Part shown: positions 34,441 to 46,499 of the stretch, piece by piece
Position numbering within the stretch: the first letter of the stretch is position 1
Layout of the letters: each line of letters begins with the position of its first letter
Origin: Hofstenia miamia
Lineage: Eukaryota; Xenacoelomorpha; Acoela
Direction of reading: 5' to 3'
DNA length: 64,000 bases
Assembly (NCBI GenBank): GCA_004352715.1
Contig: SCFE01000016.1
Span: 2,435,061 to 2,499,060 of the forward strand
The notes under the pieces: generated by a model
The model's database searches: none
What the model was told of the DNA's origin: nothing
The model's input: the letters and a program-made list of their open reading frames with translations, nothing else
Position numbers and translations under genes: made by a program

Positions 34441-35090
34441 GGCTGCTCGGTGAAAACTAGGATAGGAAATACTGCTACAAATAAACTTATGTGCTCGAAG
34501 ATTTACTTTTAAGTAATTATCAAGAAAAGAAATTGATTGTCGGCCATATTTATACTTAAATATAATTGAAGCTGCATGGAATTGTACTTGATATAGCGGG
34601 GATAATATATTATACTTTCGTCTGTATTCACTAATATGGTCATGCTTACGTGCAAAATTTAATGTTTTTAATGACCAATTAAATAATAAATAGCGGCTTT
34701 TTATATTAAAATTTATAAATAAAAATGAACAAAAATGTAATTGCTATAAACAAAAAGCATGTAATAATTGAACGTGATAATCTGGTCCAAAATTTCTGAG
34801 GTGGTATACTTTTTGAAGTAACTGTTAGTTCTCTATTGACCATATATATTTCTTATTCTTGAAATTTGAACAAAAATAGAGATTTAATACATGTTAATGC
34901 AAACACGGACGCAGTATTAAGAAGTAATAAAACGAGTAGGAAACCATACTGAACACAAGCGCTCCGGAAAATTCACTGTCGTTTTACCGCCAACAGGCTT
35001 TCGCCATTAATTTTCGTTGATATTATAATGTCACTATATTCTACACCCCACCACATTTCATACTTTAAAGAAAAATGATATGATCTATTA
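34441..35090. other. No supported gene
   Basis: AT-rich DNA between two LINE remnants; nothing identifiable. Confidence 0.5.
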
Positions 35091-36546
35091 TTATGTATCG
35101 GTTGTCAAACTACTATGAGTAAAACGCATCTCTTATCTTAGAATCATATAATGAAGATTCCGTTTTTCGATTTCCTTTCTTTTCCTTGGATTTCTTATTA
35201 AGCGTATATTTAATTTTTTGGTGTAACCCAAAATGGGTCGCGGGCGCTAACAGTTACACATCTTCTTGGGAATGTTTCATCTATAAGATCCATCAAGAAC
35301 TGTTCAAAATTATTTATTCCAATATTAATGTCATCATAAAACATTGAAAAATCAATTAAAGATATGTTTCATGAATTTAACAATATTTGCCGCTTCTGGT
35401 TAAGAGATTCAACTTTAGTCCACATCGATTCAACATCTTTAGCAACATTTAAAACTTCATATATTAACATTTTGCTAAATAAATTAATAAACCTCCGCCT
35501 CCATGTGACATTGGAACAATCATGTTTTCTACATTTGCATATTATACGATCACGATTGAAATTATCTATAACAAAGTACGAATCAGGATGCTTATCTTTC
35601 AAGAAAGTTTCAGAAGTCTCTAACTTAAAATTTCGTAAAATATACTAAGGAAGTCATGAATGCCATCCCCCAAAAAACTTCACTTTTTAATATAACGCAT
35701 TGTTTTTTGTAAAGAGCGCATTTATAAGGCAATGCTGTATGTCCTACTGTAACAGATTTAAGTTCATCATCCTTACCATTTTTGTAACAAAAACACATGT
35801 AATTATAATTTTCTTTCTTAATATAACATTCGGAATACGAGAAACTTTGGCCAATAGAAAGCAGTTGTTTGATTAGATGTACAATAGCGAGGTTTAATGA
35901 TATCTTTTATGTTACAAACTTTGTTTCTCGTGCTTTAACAGTTTGCTTCAATCATTTTCTTGCGATTTTCAGCACTAGCTCTAAAAACTACAACATAGTC
36001 TCCTGATTTTATTGGATAGCTATAAAAAAACCTTAAACCATCTTTACTTAAATGTACACTATTATTGTAATTCAGTAGATATTCAATGAAATCGTCTGAT
36101 ATAGGTTTTTCGATATGGGATGGAATATATGATAATTGCATTGTTGGATCAAGTTGTTTAGAAAACTTAGATTGAGAGGAGAAAGGGTTTTTCATTTGTT
36201 CTTGAATCTTTTTAGCTTCAAATTCATTTTCTTTTAATAGATTGATAAAAACTTTTCCCGTAGAATTAACATAAGATGATCTTACAATTACTCCAGGCAA
36301 CTTCTTAAGTTCTTTTCAATGTCTTTTCTTTCATTAGATATTCTAATAACAGTTTTTATTGGTAGATTAACAGTCCGTTTATAATCATCTTGTAATTTTG
36401 ATGAAACAGCTTTTCCAATATTGGGATTAGATCTATTATGCTTATCATCATCCACCTTCTTTTGCCCTATTGTTTAACGTTCTCTGTAGGTGCAGGCATC
36501 CGTACAGCGACGTGACCTTTCGGTGTTGGTTTACCAGCCGAATTCA
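35091..36546 (-). pseudogene. LINE remnant: ORF1-like protein plus endonuclease-RT linker
   Basis: From ATG at 36546 the translation begins MNSAGKPTPKGHVAVRMPAP. After a stop/shift near 36470 comes IKTVIRISNERKDIEKNL, and from 36300 KVFINLLKENEFEAKKIQ to KSGDYVVVFRASAENRKKM, ending at 35938. The alternation suggests a small RNA-binding ORF1 domain, but I do not recognise it. Further on, 35602-35370 has FVIDNFNRDRIICKC. Near 35300-35217 is FLMDLIDETFPRRCVTVSAR followed by DPFWVTPK, the conserved linker before LINE RTs (usually tv.pRDPPWit). The RT itself is missing. Confidence 0.6.
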
Positions 36547-36769
36547 TGACTAAACCGATACTTGTAGGGACTAAGATCTGAACTGCATAATGGTTTAACC
36601 GCGCTTCATTCTGTCTAATGATGCAATAACCACGAACATATAAATTATGGTTATTTTAAACATGTATTTTCAAAATAAGCTGAGGGGACAACGTCCCGGC
36701 AAATTACTAAAAATACAGTGCAAATATGTTTCATAATTTGTACTCTTGGGCTTATAGAACTTACGGCGA

Positions 36770-37650
36770 CATGTTAAGTACGGAGTACACAAACTTGAAA
36801 CAGTTTCAATAGAAACACTTCATTTAATATTGATTTTAAATGGTAGAGCATTTGCCAATTTCGTGGCCAAATTCCAAAAATTGTCGTCACATATGGAACT
36901 AATAGTCTTAGGGGTAACAAAAAGGTCGGATCGTCTTTGATTTGATGAGAATTATATTCTATCTTCCTAACTGAAATCAAAAACATCATTTATTAATTTA
37001 CCGAAAAAATTCAAATTATAGATTTCAAGACTTAATCATATTGGTAAAAGATGCAAGTTTAGATGTCTCTTTGTAGGTAAGCTATTGATCATTTAAGATC
37101 TATTTGGTAAGACATCTTTGTAAGTTCTCAATTCTTCAAGTTCAGATCTTTATTGGCATGCATATGTCAAAATGAGTAATACATGGCTTCTATAAAAAGT
37201 CAATTTTATTTGTGGTGATAAACAGATCTTTTGATCATATGAAATTCACTGAATGCATTTCTCAATTTTAAGTCAATGTGTTCTTTCCAGAGAAGTTTTT
37301 CATCAATTAAAACTCCCAGATCAAATTTCTATCATAAATTCGTTTATGTTACGTTCCAAATCAGTTAGAACCGATATTAATTTAGCAAATATTAGGCTTA
37401 CGTTCACTCTGTACCATTGTGCTATTCTATCAGTTTCTTAGTGAATATTTGAATTTCCAAAGCCAATCAATTTCGTGTCGTCCGCATATTGAAAAAATGT
37501 ATTCCTATATTTTGCAAATCAATGCAATATGGAACCCTTGTGAACTTCACTGATTCGCGATACTAAGTCCGAGGGCACATCCTCAATTTGAACAAAATTG
37601 TGTTCAATCAGTTAAATAATTAGCCAAAAAACCTTAGAATATTTCCTCTG
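36770..37650 (-). pseudogene. LINE RT remnant: YADD box to C-terminus
   Basis: Near 37490 the minus strand encodes QYADDTKLIGFGNSN, the catalytic box. Then come DLGVLIDEKLLWKEHIDLKL in another frame (near 37300) and finally RSDLFVTPKTISSICDDNFW with NLATKLANALPF (near 36920-36850), the usual end of Jockey/CR1-type RTs. Frames change repeatedly. It lies upstream, on the same strand, of the remnant at 36546 and may be a head-to-tail copy of the same family. Confidence 0.7.
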
Positions 37651-39844
37651 TTCTAAAATAATAACGCTTATTTAGTTATTAAATATGACATATTTTATTA
37701 AAGACAGATATACCACTTATCAATATTCACCCTATAGTTTCACGTTATTATGGCTGAAACTGGTGCTGTAGCAAGCCCAAAGTATTCTTGAATTCTATCA
37801 GATTTAATCTCTTAGCTAAACGCTTACTGCTGGTAGTTGGATCAGTAAATCCTGCTGGTATTACCAGCAAATTGACAGGAGCATCAACTGTCAAGTATTC
37901 CTTTAATAAATTTGTTAAAAATTCAATTTTTGATATTTGTAGTAAAATTTTTATATTTTGGTTTCTGTAATATTGTTTTCTTATAGTTATGCAATACTTA
38001 CCACAACCTCAAGATTGGAGTTTACCATAAACAACTGTTTTCGACTTGTCTGTTAGCATAGAATTATAAAACTCTAAATGTATGTTCGATTGATTTTTTT
38101 GGTTTCTGACGAGAGTATTTGAGCTTTATGTTCTCTTGCTGCAAGTTTTTTCACAAAATGAATCAGTCCACATAATATTTTTTTTAGATTTGTATGCTAT
38201 GAGTCTCTTTTGCAGTTTAAAGAAAATTCCGTTTAGTGCAATTTCTTGTAATGACATTCCAATTATCCATCCACTTTTGCAAATGTAACTATTTTTTGTT
38301 GGATTCCCAGATTTATCATATTTCAGTAGACTTTGGCGGTGCTCATTTTTTAGATTTCCTCTCCCAAAAACTTTATTTGGAAGTATGAAATTTTCATAGA
38401 AGCCTAAAATTTGTGTAAATAAATGTCCATTATTAAAATCTATTGTCATGGGAGTTTAGTAAATTTTTCATTTATCTAAGAAGTTTTCAACTTATTGTAT
38501 TCTTCAACTCTTAATGATAGCAAGGATCGCACATTAATTGTAGTTAAATGACATCAACTCGTGATAAGGTGATACGTGATATTTGTCTTCTAAAGTTCAC
38601 CAAATTTTGTATGGATATTTTGGTAATTCATCAAACTTTTATGCAAATACACAAAGTTAAAAAACTTTTTAATTTCCCCTAAATAATGAACAATAAAAAT
38701 TATTTGCGAATTATGAATATCATGAACTCTTTGATACACGTTCTCAAATGTTTTGAACTTTTAAGTTTCTTTGATTTTCCAAAAACCGCTTTTAAAATTC
38801 TAATAAAGCCCTTTATGCTATGGTTTTCTCCTTTTCCATCATTTTATTATGAGTCACATGCCCTTTTATTATTTCAGATGTAATTAAGGAATCTTTTTTT
38901 ATTTAACCTGCATTTGGTCAATGATCTACGCTTTTTATCCACTGCATTTATAAAGCTTATTTTTATTTTTAGTGCTGTAAACGTTATTTTCCCAGCTGAA
39001 GCATTGATAGACATATTCTGAATTCTACAGAAATGTAATATAGCTGAACGAACATTAGTGTTTCTCAAGTGATCTTAAACTTTTCTGTATTTCTCCTACA
39101 GAATATGTGACTTTGTATACGAGGCTGCTTTCCCTTTTTCTTAGGTTTTCTAAATGTATGCATTCAATGTTTAGTTGTAAACTTTCAATATCATCAATTG
39201 AGTTCATTTCCATTTCTACCATTCTTCTAAAACAGCAATATAATTAAATTGTTACAACGAGGAACTGCATTTACACTTTTTATAAAAAATGAATTTTTAA
39301 TGGAACAACTCCACTATTTAAACTCTATTACTCTTTGAGTACTTACCCTAAAAATTAGTTTCATCTTTCAAAAGCAATTTTGTAAAGGTCGTATAGAATT
39401 TATAGTGCATATATGATATTTAATTACAATATTCAACTATCTTTACAGATTTTTGCATTTTCTGAATGTGAATATCACTTGAATCTATATCTAATGTGTA
39501 AATACAAAAATGTCAAAATATTTATTCCAAACTTCTAGAAACAATACAATTTCATCAAGATGGAAGGAAATTATATTCCATATATTTAGCACTATATGAT
39601 ATTTAATTCCAACTAAAAAATAGCTCTAATAATAATAGTAATGCGAAATTTCCATTGAAATATCAATGTCAGATGTATAATTCTGAAACCAGTTCAAGCT
39701 ATTTTAAATCAAATGTTGCATGTATGCCATTGTATTGAATATATTTTAATATCAATGGACACTTATTGTGGTAAGTAGGAAATAATATCAATGTAAGCTT
39801 ACATTAATGGGTCGGACCCGGATCCCTTTCTATTATTTAAAATA
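37651..39844. other. Unassigned region with minor minus-strand frames
   Basis: A 107-codon frame at 38449-38126 (-) includes YICKSGWIIGMSLQEIALNG. Near 37940-37790 (-) a frame reads VDAPVNLLVIPAGFTDPTTS. At about 39220-39053 (-) a frame after an acceptor-like TTGCTGTTTTAG reads MVEMEMNSIDDIESLQLNIE. They share strand and spacing with a multi-exon gene or old element, but I recognise no domain and cannot join them. The segment about 39600-39840 is a diverged copy of 46460-46680 (see SGNH entries). Confidence 0.3.
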
Positions 39845-40476
39845 CAGGGGTGGCCATAAGTCGCTTTACCTAGTTTTAATAAAAATAAACACAAAATTCC
39901 AAATGATACAACTTTTATTTAATCAGCGTACAATAATGATTTCAAAACCATGAAGACAATTACATCTTATCTTCAAAGTGTTGTCCTTCAGAATCAATAC
40001 ACAACTGGATATATGCAACTGCAAACTTGCACGAACTGCAGATGTTGATGACGCATTCTGATAGAAAGTCCTAACATTTTCTTTATTTTCATCGGTATTC
40101 ATATTCTTAGGGCGCCCATTTCTTTTCTTGTCGGTTACAGAGCCAGTCTCGTGAAACTTTTTAGCCAAAGCATGCATTGATTGTCGTGATGGAGGAACGT
40201 CATTAGGATACTCTTGTACAAATGCTGCAGCTGTAGCTGTTGAATTTCTATCGTGCTTTAACCACTGCTCTACTATAAAAATTCGTTGCTGAAGAGTTAA
40301 TTGTCGTGTCATGCCAATATCGCCAACTGCAATGAACAAAATGAAATAATTTTAAAAATTTTTAAATGAAATAATTATTAAAACAAAAATTTTTATCAGG
40401 TTTTAGTTTGTAAATCATTTGGAATTTTGTGTTTATTTTTATTAAAACTAGGTAAAGCGACTTATGGCCACCCCTG
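39845..40476 (-). mobile_element. Mariner-like (Tc1/mariner superfamily) deletion derivative with 63-bp TIRs
   Basis: CAGGGGTGGCCATAAGTCGC starts a 63-bp terminal inverted repeat, identical at 39845-39907 and, reversed, at 40414-40476. TA dinucleotides flank both ends (39843-39844 and 40477-40478), the target duplication of this superfamily. The element is 632 bp and encodes only the start of a transposase, so it cannot move by itself. Perfect TIRs suggest recent movement or good conservation. Confidence 0.92.
39923..40312 (-). pseudogene. Truncated mariner-like transposase: N-terminal HTH only
   Basis: From ATG 40312 the product starts MTRQLTLQQRIFIVEQWLKH and continues VPPSRQSMHALAKKFHETGS then KKRNGRPK. 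This is the helix-turn-helix DNA-binding part found in this transposase group (the pattern ...PPSRxTIxxLxxKFxxTGSVxDxxRxGRP). After about residue 95 the DDE/D catalytic domain is missing; an out-of-frame trace of the C-terminus (CIDSEGQHFED) precedes the left TIR. A product, if made, would bind TIR DNA without catalysis and could act as a repressor; that is inference. Confidence 0.8.
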
Positions 40477-41019
40477 TACATGTGAAACATTCATTATAGT
40501 TAAATGGATTTCAATTACAATATGCAAAAGTTCATAAAAAAATGTTTTTTTCATCTGTGCTAAGCCTCTTAGAAGGTTTAGATGCTCCGAACTCCTGAAA
40601 TGAATTCCATCTTTTAAAAAGTTTTTCCGAATTGCTTGGAATTTTCCGCAGTATATGATATTAATGCCATTACAATTCTTCTGCAAAACTTCATTGAAAA
40701 GTTTTTGTCGATCTTTAAGGTCGTCTTTTACTGGAGGTATGTTTGATATTATTAACTTCTTGCCATACACTAGCAGGTTCTTCAAAGCTTCTTTGACGTT
40801 GTATTGAAATTTTGATGGAGATCCGCTTCTATATACATCGTTTGTACCGATAAATATGATAATAATATCATATTTCTTTTTTGGTATATAATTGGCTAAA
40901 TGCTTAAACATTCGTCCACTCCGAGCGTCGATTTCTGAATCTTCTTCTATTATGAAGCTGTGATGCGAAGCGCATGCTCTCCCAAGATTTGAAGCACCCA
41001 ATATTAGCGTGGAGGCCAT
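40462..41019 (-). CDS. SGNH/GDSL-like hydrolase, standalone
   Basis: 185 codons from ATG 41019. Block I is LILGASNLGR with Ser10; the central block is IIFIGTNDVY with Asn60; the C-terminal block is FLKDGIHFRSS with Asp137 and His140. The SGNH catalytic set (Ser, Asn, Asp-x-x-His) is therefore complete. Such enzymes are esterases or lipases; in animals they also occur inside CR1 LINE ORF1s and Ngaro-type elements. No RT or recombinase lies next to it here. No signal peptide is evident. The last four codons and stop (QGWP-stop) come from the TIR of the mariner-like insertion, so the native C-terminus is lost. A broken relative is at 46995-47418, with shared flanking sequence, so this may be part of a dispersed repeat. 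The next gene upstream on the same strand ends 271 bp away. Confidence 0.65.
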   Translation of the reverse strand: MASTLILGASNLGRACASHHSFIIEEDSEIDARSGRMFKHLANYIPKKKYDIIIIFIGTNDVYRSGSPSKFQYNVKEALKNLLVYGKKLIISNIPPVKDDLKDRQKLFNEVLQKNCNGINIIYCGKFQAIRKNFLKDGIHFRSSEHLNLLRGLAQMKKTFFYELLHIVIEIHLTIMNVSHVQGWP

Positions 41020-41055
41020 TAAACAAGTGATGATTCAAATGAAACATTGACCTAA

Positions 41056-41080
41056 TATATATATATATATATATATATAA
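41056..41080. repeat. TA microsatellite
   Basis: TA run about 35 bp upstream of the SGNH start codon; the related copy at 47.4 kb is also interrupted by a TA run. Confidence 0.9.
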
Positions 41081-41290
41081 TAACAATTTTGCGGCTAAAC
41101 TTTAATCTCAATTTTAGGCTACTTAAAGCGGAGCCATGCAAAGAAAGCGGGACCTTAGAACGTCGCAGGAATGATCGCGAGATACATGATTGCTTTAACA
41201 ATTTAAAAATATCATTAATACTAACAAATAAGAAATAATGAAAGAAGTAAATTCAAAAGTCATTTGCATACATGACAAAAAATAAAATGT

Positions 41291-42770
41291 TTAATATTCC
41301 TGTAATCGGCGAATGCGTGGTGACGGCTCAGGAAGCATGTTGGTCTCCTCATGGTTGGAGTTAAGCGAAATTTTTTCATTATCCCCAAAAGGAAACATTC
41401 TGACGATGTTTAATTTCTTCGTATCGCCATAAATGGTATCTTCCTGCCCGTGACACCAGCCGTGAATCTTCCAACTTTGGATTGATTTGAGACAGTTCGT
41501 CACTTTATTTCGGAATTGGTATACGTCTATTAACGAATGTCGCATCTAAAAGCAAATAGTTAGGGCCTGTTACTGCTAAACCCTATTGACTTTTACATTT
41601 CAATAAGGCATAAATTTGTAAATAAATGAATAATGGGACAAGTGAATTATGAAACATATTTACAAAGCATTTCATCGAAAAAATATATGATTAATTACGT
41701 TAATTTAAACCAGTCAAAGAATTACTTCAGTAAATACAAATAACTAAGCACATTGTTTTTCTGTTACCCATCTAAAACTAATGACTAACAACTTAATTAA
41801 CTAAACATATAAAATTATTTTCGAAATTAAAATGAACTATTATAGAAATATCACTATCTTTACCTCTGCAACAAAGAAATAGAAACAATTCAGTTAGTAC
41901 TTAATAGTGGCTTTTGTACACTTTTCTTTTTGTTGTAAGAAGCACTAACTTTATTAATAAATAAATAAATAATAATAGCTATTTTACTTACTAGATAAGA
42001 CTCCTCCGAAAATAGCTGTTTTGTTAACGCTGTAGAAGAAAATTGAATCGTTCTTTTGTGAAATACTAGTTTTAAAGTAAGTTTCAGTGTCCATCTCAAA
42101 CTTCCTGCTACTAGGCAAATATTGCAACTAGTCCGCAATCGGCCGTCGCATAAGTTTCCAGAACAGCAAAGTTCATGATAAACAGCTTTAATTTGTATAG
42201 CTTCTGAAGGGAACACCTCTGTAAAAAACTTAAATTCAGATGTGCCCTGCAGCACCAATGGGCGAATCGCAGTGTCACAATCCTTTACCACGCAGTCCAC
42301 CAGAGCATTGCAGCTTTCAATTATAGCTGTTCCGGCCATTGTGTGCTTTGTAAGTTCTGGGTCGCATATTATCACCATGCCGCCCAATCGCACACCTTTT
42401 TGCGACATTCTTAGAAGTGTCTGGGACTCGTATGCATTTTTTGTGAACACTATGAACATTTCTGCAGAATTCATATCTCTAAAAAAATTATTAGAACAAA
42501 ATTATTGAAGAAAGTTACTTACGCAAAGAGAAGCATTTTATGATATGATGATTCTACTAACAGCTTTTTGTTTTTAAAGCTCTTAGATAGATTAATGTTA
42601 CCGGACGTCTTGATATGACATAGCATCGCGGTCATAGATTTATTGAAAAAAATTTCGTTGTCTGAATCATCTGGATCAAGATCACGTTTCATTTTGGACA
42701 TATTTGTGGACTCCATGTCCATGGCAAGGGCTGTGGCTTTTTCGTCGCTGCAGTGATTGAGATAAGACAT
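41291..42770 (-). CDS. Three-exon gene encoding a 329-residue Cys-rich protein, function unknown
   Basis: Exon 1 is 42770-42523, ending TTTGC|GTAAGT. Exon 2 is 42478-41992, after TTTTTTTAG| and ending TCTTATCTA|GTAAGT. Exon 3 is 41545-41291, after TTTGCTTTTAG|. Introns are 44 and 446 bp. Splice phases (2, then 0) join without a stop. The product starts MSYLNHCSDEKATALAMDME, has an acidic segment DLDPDDSDNEIFF, then alternating hydrophobic strands (VRLGGMVIICDPELTK) that could form an OB-like beta domain. A Cys cluster follows at about residues 187, 188, 193, 201 and 204 (YHELCCSGNLCDGRLRTSCN), likely metal-binding, then SLRWTLKLTLKLVF. I do not recognise the family. The beta-rich plus Cys-cluster layout might suit nucleic-acid binding, but that is a guess. 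All frames are open and promoter motifs lie upstream, so it looks like a functional gene. Confidence 0.7.
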
Positions 42771-42819
42771 CGTGAATATTAAATTAATAAATATGCTGTG
42801 TTATATACTACAAGCTGCT

Positions 42820-43050
42820 ATTCTATTGGTTACAGAGATCCAACGAATTAAAATGGCGCCTTGCTTGCATGCGCAATGTTGTGGTTTAGCAGTGGCCAAT
42901 AATGGCGCCAAATTGCCATACTTTCGGAACATCCATTTTTGAAGTTTTGATAAGCAATTGATTGCTACCTTATTACGATCTCGAGATTGCAAACAATGTT
43001 GGCGCACGTAAATGTCAATCACGCTGATGCAATGATTGGAAATGCGCATC
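42820..43050 (-). promoter_or_regulatory. Probable promoter of the three-exon gene
   Basis: Upstream of the ATG at 42770 lie two CCAAT motifs (42825-42829 and 42894-42900 on the plus strand as ATTGG and GGCCAAT), two TGGCGCC motifs (42854-42860 and 42903-42910), the second as AATGGCGCCAAATT, close to an E2F site, and TGCGCATGC (42868-42876), close to an NRF1 site. This is a GC-rich island in AT-rich DNA. E2F plus CCAAT usually marks cell-cycle or germline genes. No TATA box is obvious. Confidence 0.5.
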
Positions 43051-45391
43051 AGTTATTTCAATTGCAATCATTGGAATTGCACTCATATATCATTACAGAA
43101 TAATAAAACTTTTTTCATATAATGGTCACAAATTAGACTACAAATTGCTAAAGTAATTGTTTAGTGATTTTAGATCCAGGGTGTAAATTTTTTTAGTGTA
43201 ATTATATTGCCGCCTAAAAACGAATTTAATATTCTCTATCTAAATTGGATGTAATGTTTATACCTTAGCAGAAAGAAGATGTTCGTTATAAATTTAAATT
43301 TATTTGAATTCGTAAACTGTGTGGTTCTTAAATTTTACACTAGATTGATATCTTAAATTTTAAAATGTTTATTTCAACTCTAAATTTGATTTATTCCATG
43401 ATACATTAGCAGAATTATTTTTTCATTTTAGCAATCAATTAGATACGAACTGTTAATTTTTATTATTATTAGGATTTGTATTAATTGGAAATCCGGTTGA
43501 AGCTCTTTGCACTTTCATTTTTGCCTACTTCGTCTCTTTAAAAATATTATTAATCTAACTTTATCAATAGAAAAGATAGCTAAGAAGAAATACATGTAAC
43601 ATATTAATTATAACAATAAATTAATGCGAATTTAGTGGTAACAATTTTTATATCAATATGACTTCGGAAACTAGTTCAAATACTTTATAAGTTAATTTTT
43701 ATCAAGTCTAGATTGACAAAAAGGTTCTAAATTAAATGTTTAAATTCATACTTTAGCCGATTGTAGTATTTGTTTGAGGATAACATTTTGGAGACCTAGT
43801 GCTCTATGAGTTTTTATGCTATCAACATAGTTTAAATACCATTCGATGCATGCTGAATAGTTTTACGATTTCCATATTTTCAATTTTGATATTCTATTGA
43901 ACTAGTGAAGATTACAATGACGATCAGTATTGAGGATACACAATACATTTGAGGTCCCAGCAAACGCATTAGACTAAATTTTTATTTTAAATTTGTTGGT
44001 TTTCTATGTCCTAGTATATACAAATATTATTTTAAAATTTCTGTCTGCTCAACAGGCATGTGTCATCTGCGTATAATTATTAATTACCAATATATGCTGA
44101 AATTTCTATTATTAAATTTGTAACATCTAAGAAGTTATGTGTACATTGAAAACAAAATTTTGAATTGCTTACGAATTGATATAAATATTTTTGATCACCC
44201 AAGTGTTGTCTTAAATTTATGATTTGGTCTGACCACTATATAAAAATTTACATTTATCATTCGAAATTAAATTTTATATGTTAACCGTACTTATAATTTT
44301 ATTTAAACTCAAGCTTTGATTTTAGTCATCATTTGATAAGTAGAAACGACAACTTTTCAAGTCTTAAAAATTTTTGCGAAATTGATGCTTACATTATTTT
44401 ATTGTCTTAATCAATACCGAAATACAATAAATTAGTATGAAAAAATATCATAAAATTCACATATATTTCAGGAAATATAACTTGAAAATATTCGGCCTGA
44501 ACGCGGCTTTTAAGTATGGAATAAATATTTGCAAGATTCTAAAAATTGCTAACATGTTTATATTCGTCCAGCATATAAAATTAAATTTACAAAGGTTTGA
44601 ATGATTTTTCGAAGTCATATAAGGAATAAAAAATTTATGTTACGAACTTCGGATTAATATTAATGATAGCATAGATTTCTTAATTCTACTCATCAAATGC
44701 TTATTAAGCAAAAGATAGAATTGAAATTAAAAAAATAAATTTTCTGTTCGGCGAGCACATAAAATTGAATTTTCAAAGGTTTGAATGAACTTTCGAACTC
44801 ATGTAAGGAATAAAAAATTTATATTACGAACTTCGGATTAATATTAATAATAGGATATGTTTCTTATTTCTACTTATCAAATGCGATGAATTAAGGCAAT
44901 TTTTCAGGTTAAATAAAATTTTTACTATTTTTAGAGAGATAAATGCGATCGTCATTTTATTACAAAACTTTCTGTTAGCAAATGCAATTCCTTAGTCCTT
45001 GACCTGTCTACAACCCATCGATTTTAACAATGCGGTAGTCACATTTCAGAAGGCTACTACAAAGTCAATTTTGACGCTATGGGCATAAATAATATATCAT
45101 TCTCTAGATAATCAATAGCTCCATGTGAAACTTTTTTTTATTTTCCGCATTTATCTATACTGGTTGCACAGTATTGGCTAAACAAATTATCCATTTTTCA
45201 CTTTTGTAAGATTCGATTAATATAATTAATGGAGTAGACTAACTTTGGACACATATTGGTCCATGAGTTTTCATAAAATCGAAACAGTTTTCACACTAAT
45301 TGATGCGTGCTGAATAGCTCTATGACAAACCTATTTTTATTTTTAACTCTTTGAAAGGATTGCAAGACTGATTTAAATAATTTTTCAACTT
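43051..45391. other. Gene-empty AT-rich region
   Basis: About 75-80% A+T by eye, no open frame of note. It contains a roughly 183-bp tandem duplication (about 44570-44935), recognisable by repeated GTTACGAACTTCGGATTAAT. Confidence 0.6.
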
Positions 45392-46499
45392 TTGTGCTGG
45401 TGAACATAGTTTGTAGTTATTTGTATGCTCAAGAATATCAGGTAGTATTTTAATTACAAGTAAATATTATGTGATACGTAAAAATAACATATTTACCACA
45501 TCTCTAGCATTAATCCAAAGTTGGTATTTAAACATTTTTATTACCTGTATCAATTCGGAAAATCATTCACACTTTTAAAAGCTCAATTTTAAATGATAGC
45601 CGTACATTTATAAATTTTGAATTAAATTTAATCTTTCACATTTTTTCATATATTAAAATTTATTTAGTATTTTTATTTTCGGACATCTTACAGAATGTGC
45701 CATTTTTAAAATTAAAATTTTTATTGACATTCAATAAACGTTCTATGCATAACCCGGATCTAGTCCTCATGTGTGAATAAAAAATGCTATTTTGAAATAC
45801 CGATATATTTATTGTAAACTACTAAAACTATACAATTTCAATTTCGTAGATATCTGCTTATTAAATGAAAGAATTTATAGTTCACATATGTAGTGTTATA
45901 TGCTATTTAGTGCCAACACAATTTATATTGAAATATATTATCTGAANTTGTGCTGGTGAACATAGTTTGTAGTTATTTGTATGCTCAAGAATATCATCTA
46001 TTATTTTAATTACAAGTAAATAAGTGATACGTAAAAATAACATATTTACCACATCTCTAGTATTAATCCAAAGTTGGTATTTAAACATTTTTATTACCTG
46101 TATCAATTCGGAAAATCTTTCACACTTTTAAAAGCTCAATTTTAAAAGAGAGCCGTACATTTATAAATTTTGAATTAAATTTAATCTTTCACATTTTTTC
46201 ATATATTAAAATTTATTTAGTATTTTTATTTTCGGACATCTTACAGAATGTGCCATTTTTAAAATTAAAATTTTTATTGACATTCAATAAACGTTCTATG
46301 CATAACCCGGATCTAGTCCTCATGTGTGAATAAAAAATGCTATTTTGAAATACCGATATATTTATTGTAAACTACTAAAACTATACAATTTCAATTTCGT
46401 AGATATCTGCTTATTAAATGAAAGAATTTATAGTTCACATATGTAGTGTTATATGCTATTTAGTGCCAACACAATTTATATTGAAATATATTATCTGAA
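45392..46499. repeat. About 554-bp direct duplication around a single N, probably unmerged haplotypes
   Basis: TTGTGCTGGTGAACATAGTT starts at 45392 and again at 45948, directly after the N at 45947. The first copy ends at the N with ATTATCTGAA; the second reaches the same phrase at 46499 and continues. The copies differ by a few bases and a 3-base indel. This is the expected look of two allelic contig ends placed side by side. Confidence 0.85.

Noticed and set aside
42242-42508. Plus-strand 88-codon frame
   Set aside because: Overlaps exon 2 of the spliced minus-strand gene and has no features of its own.
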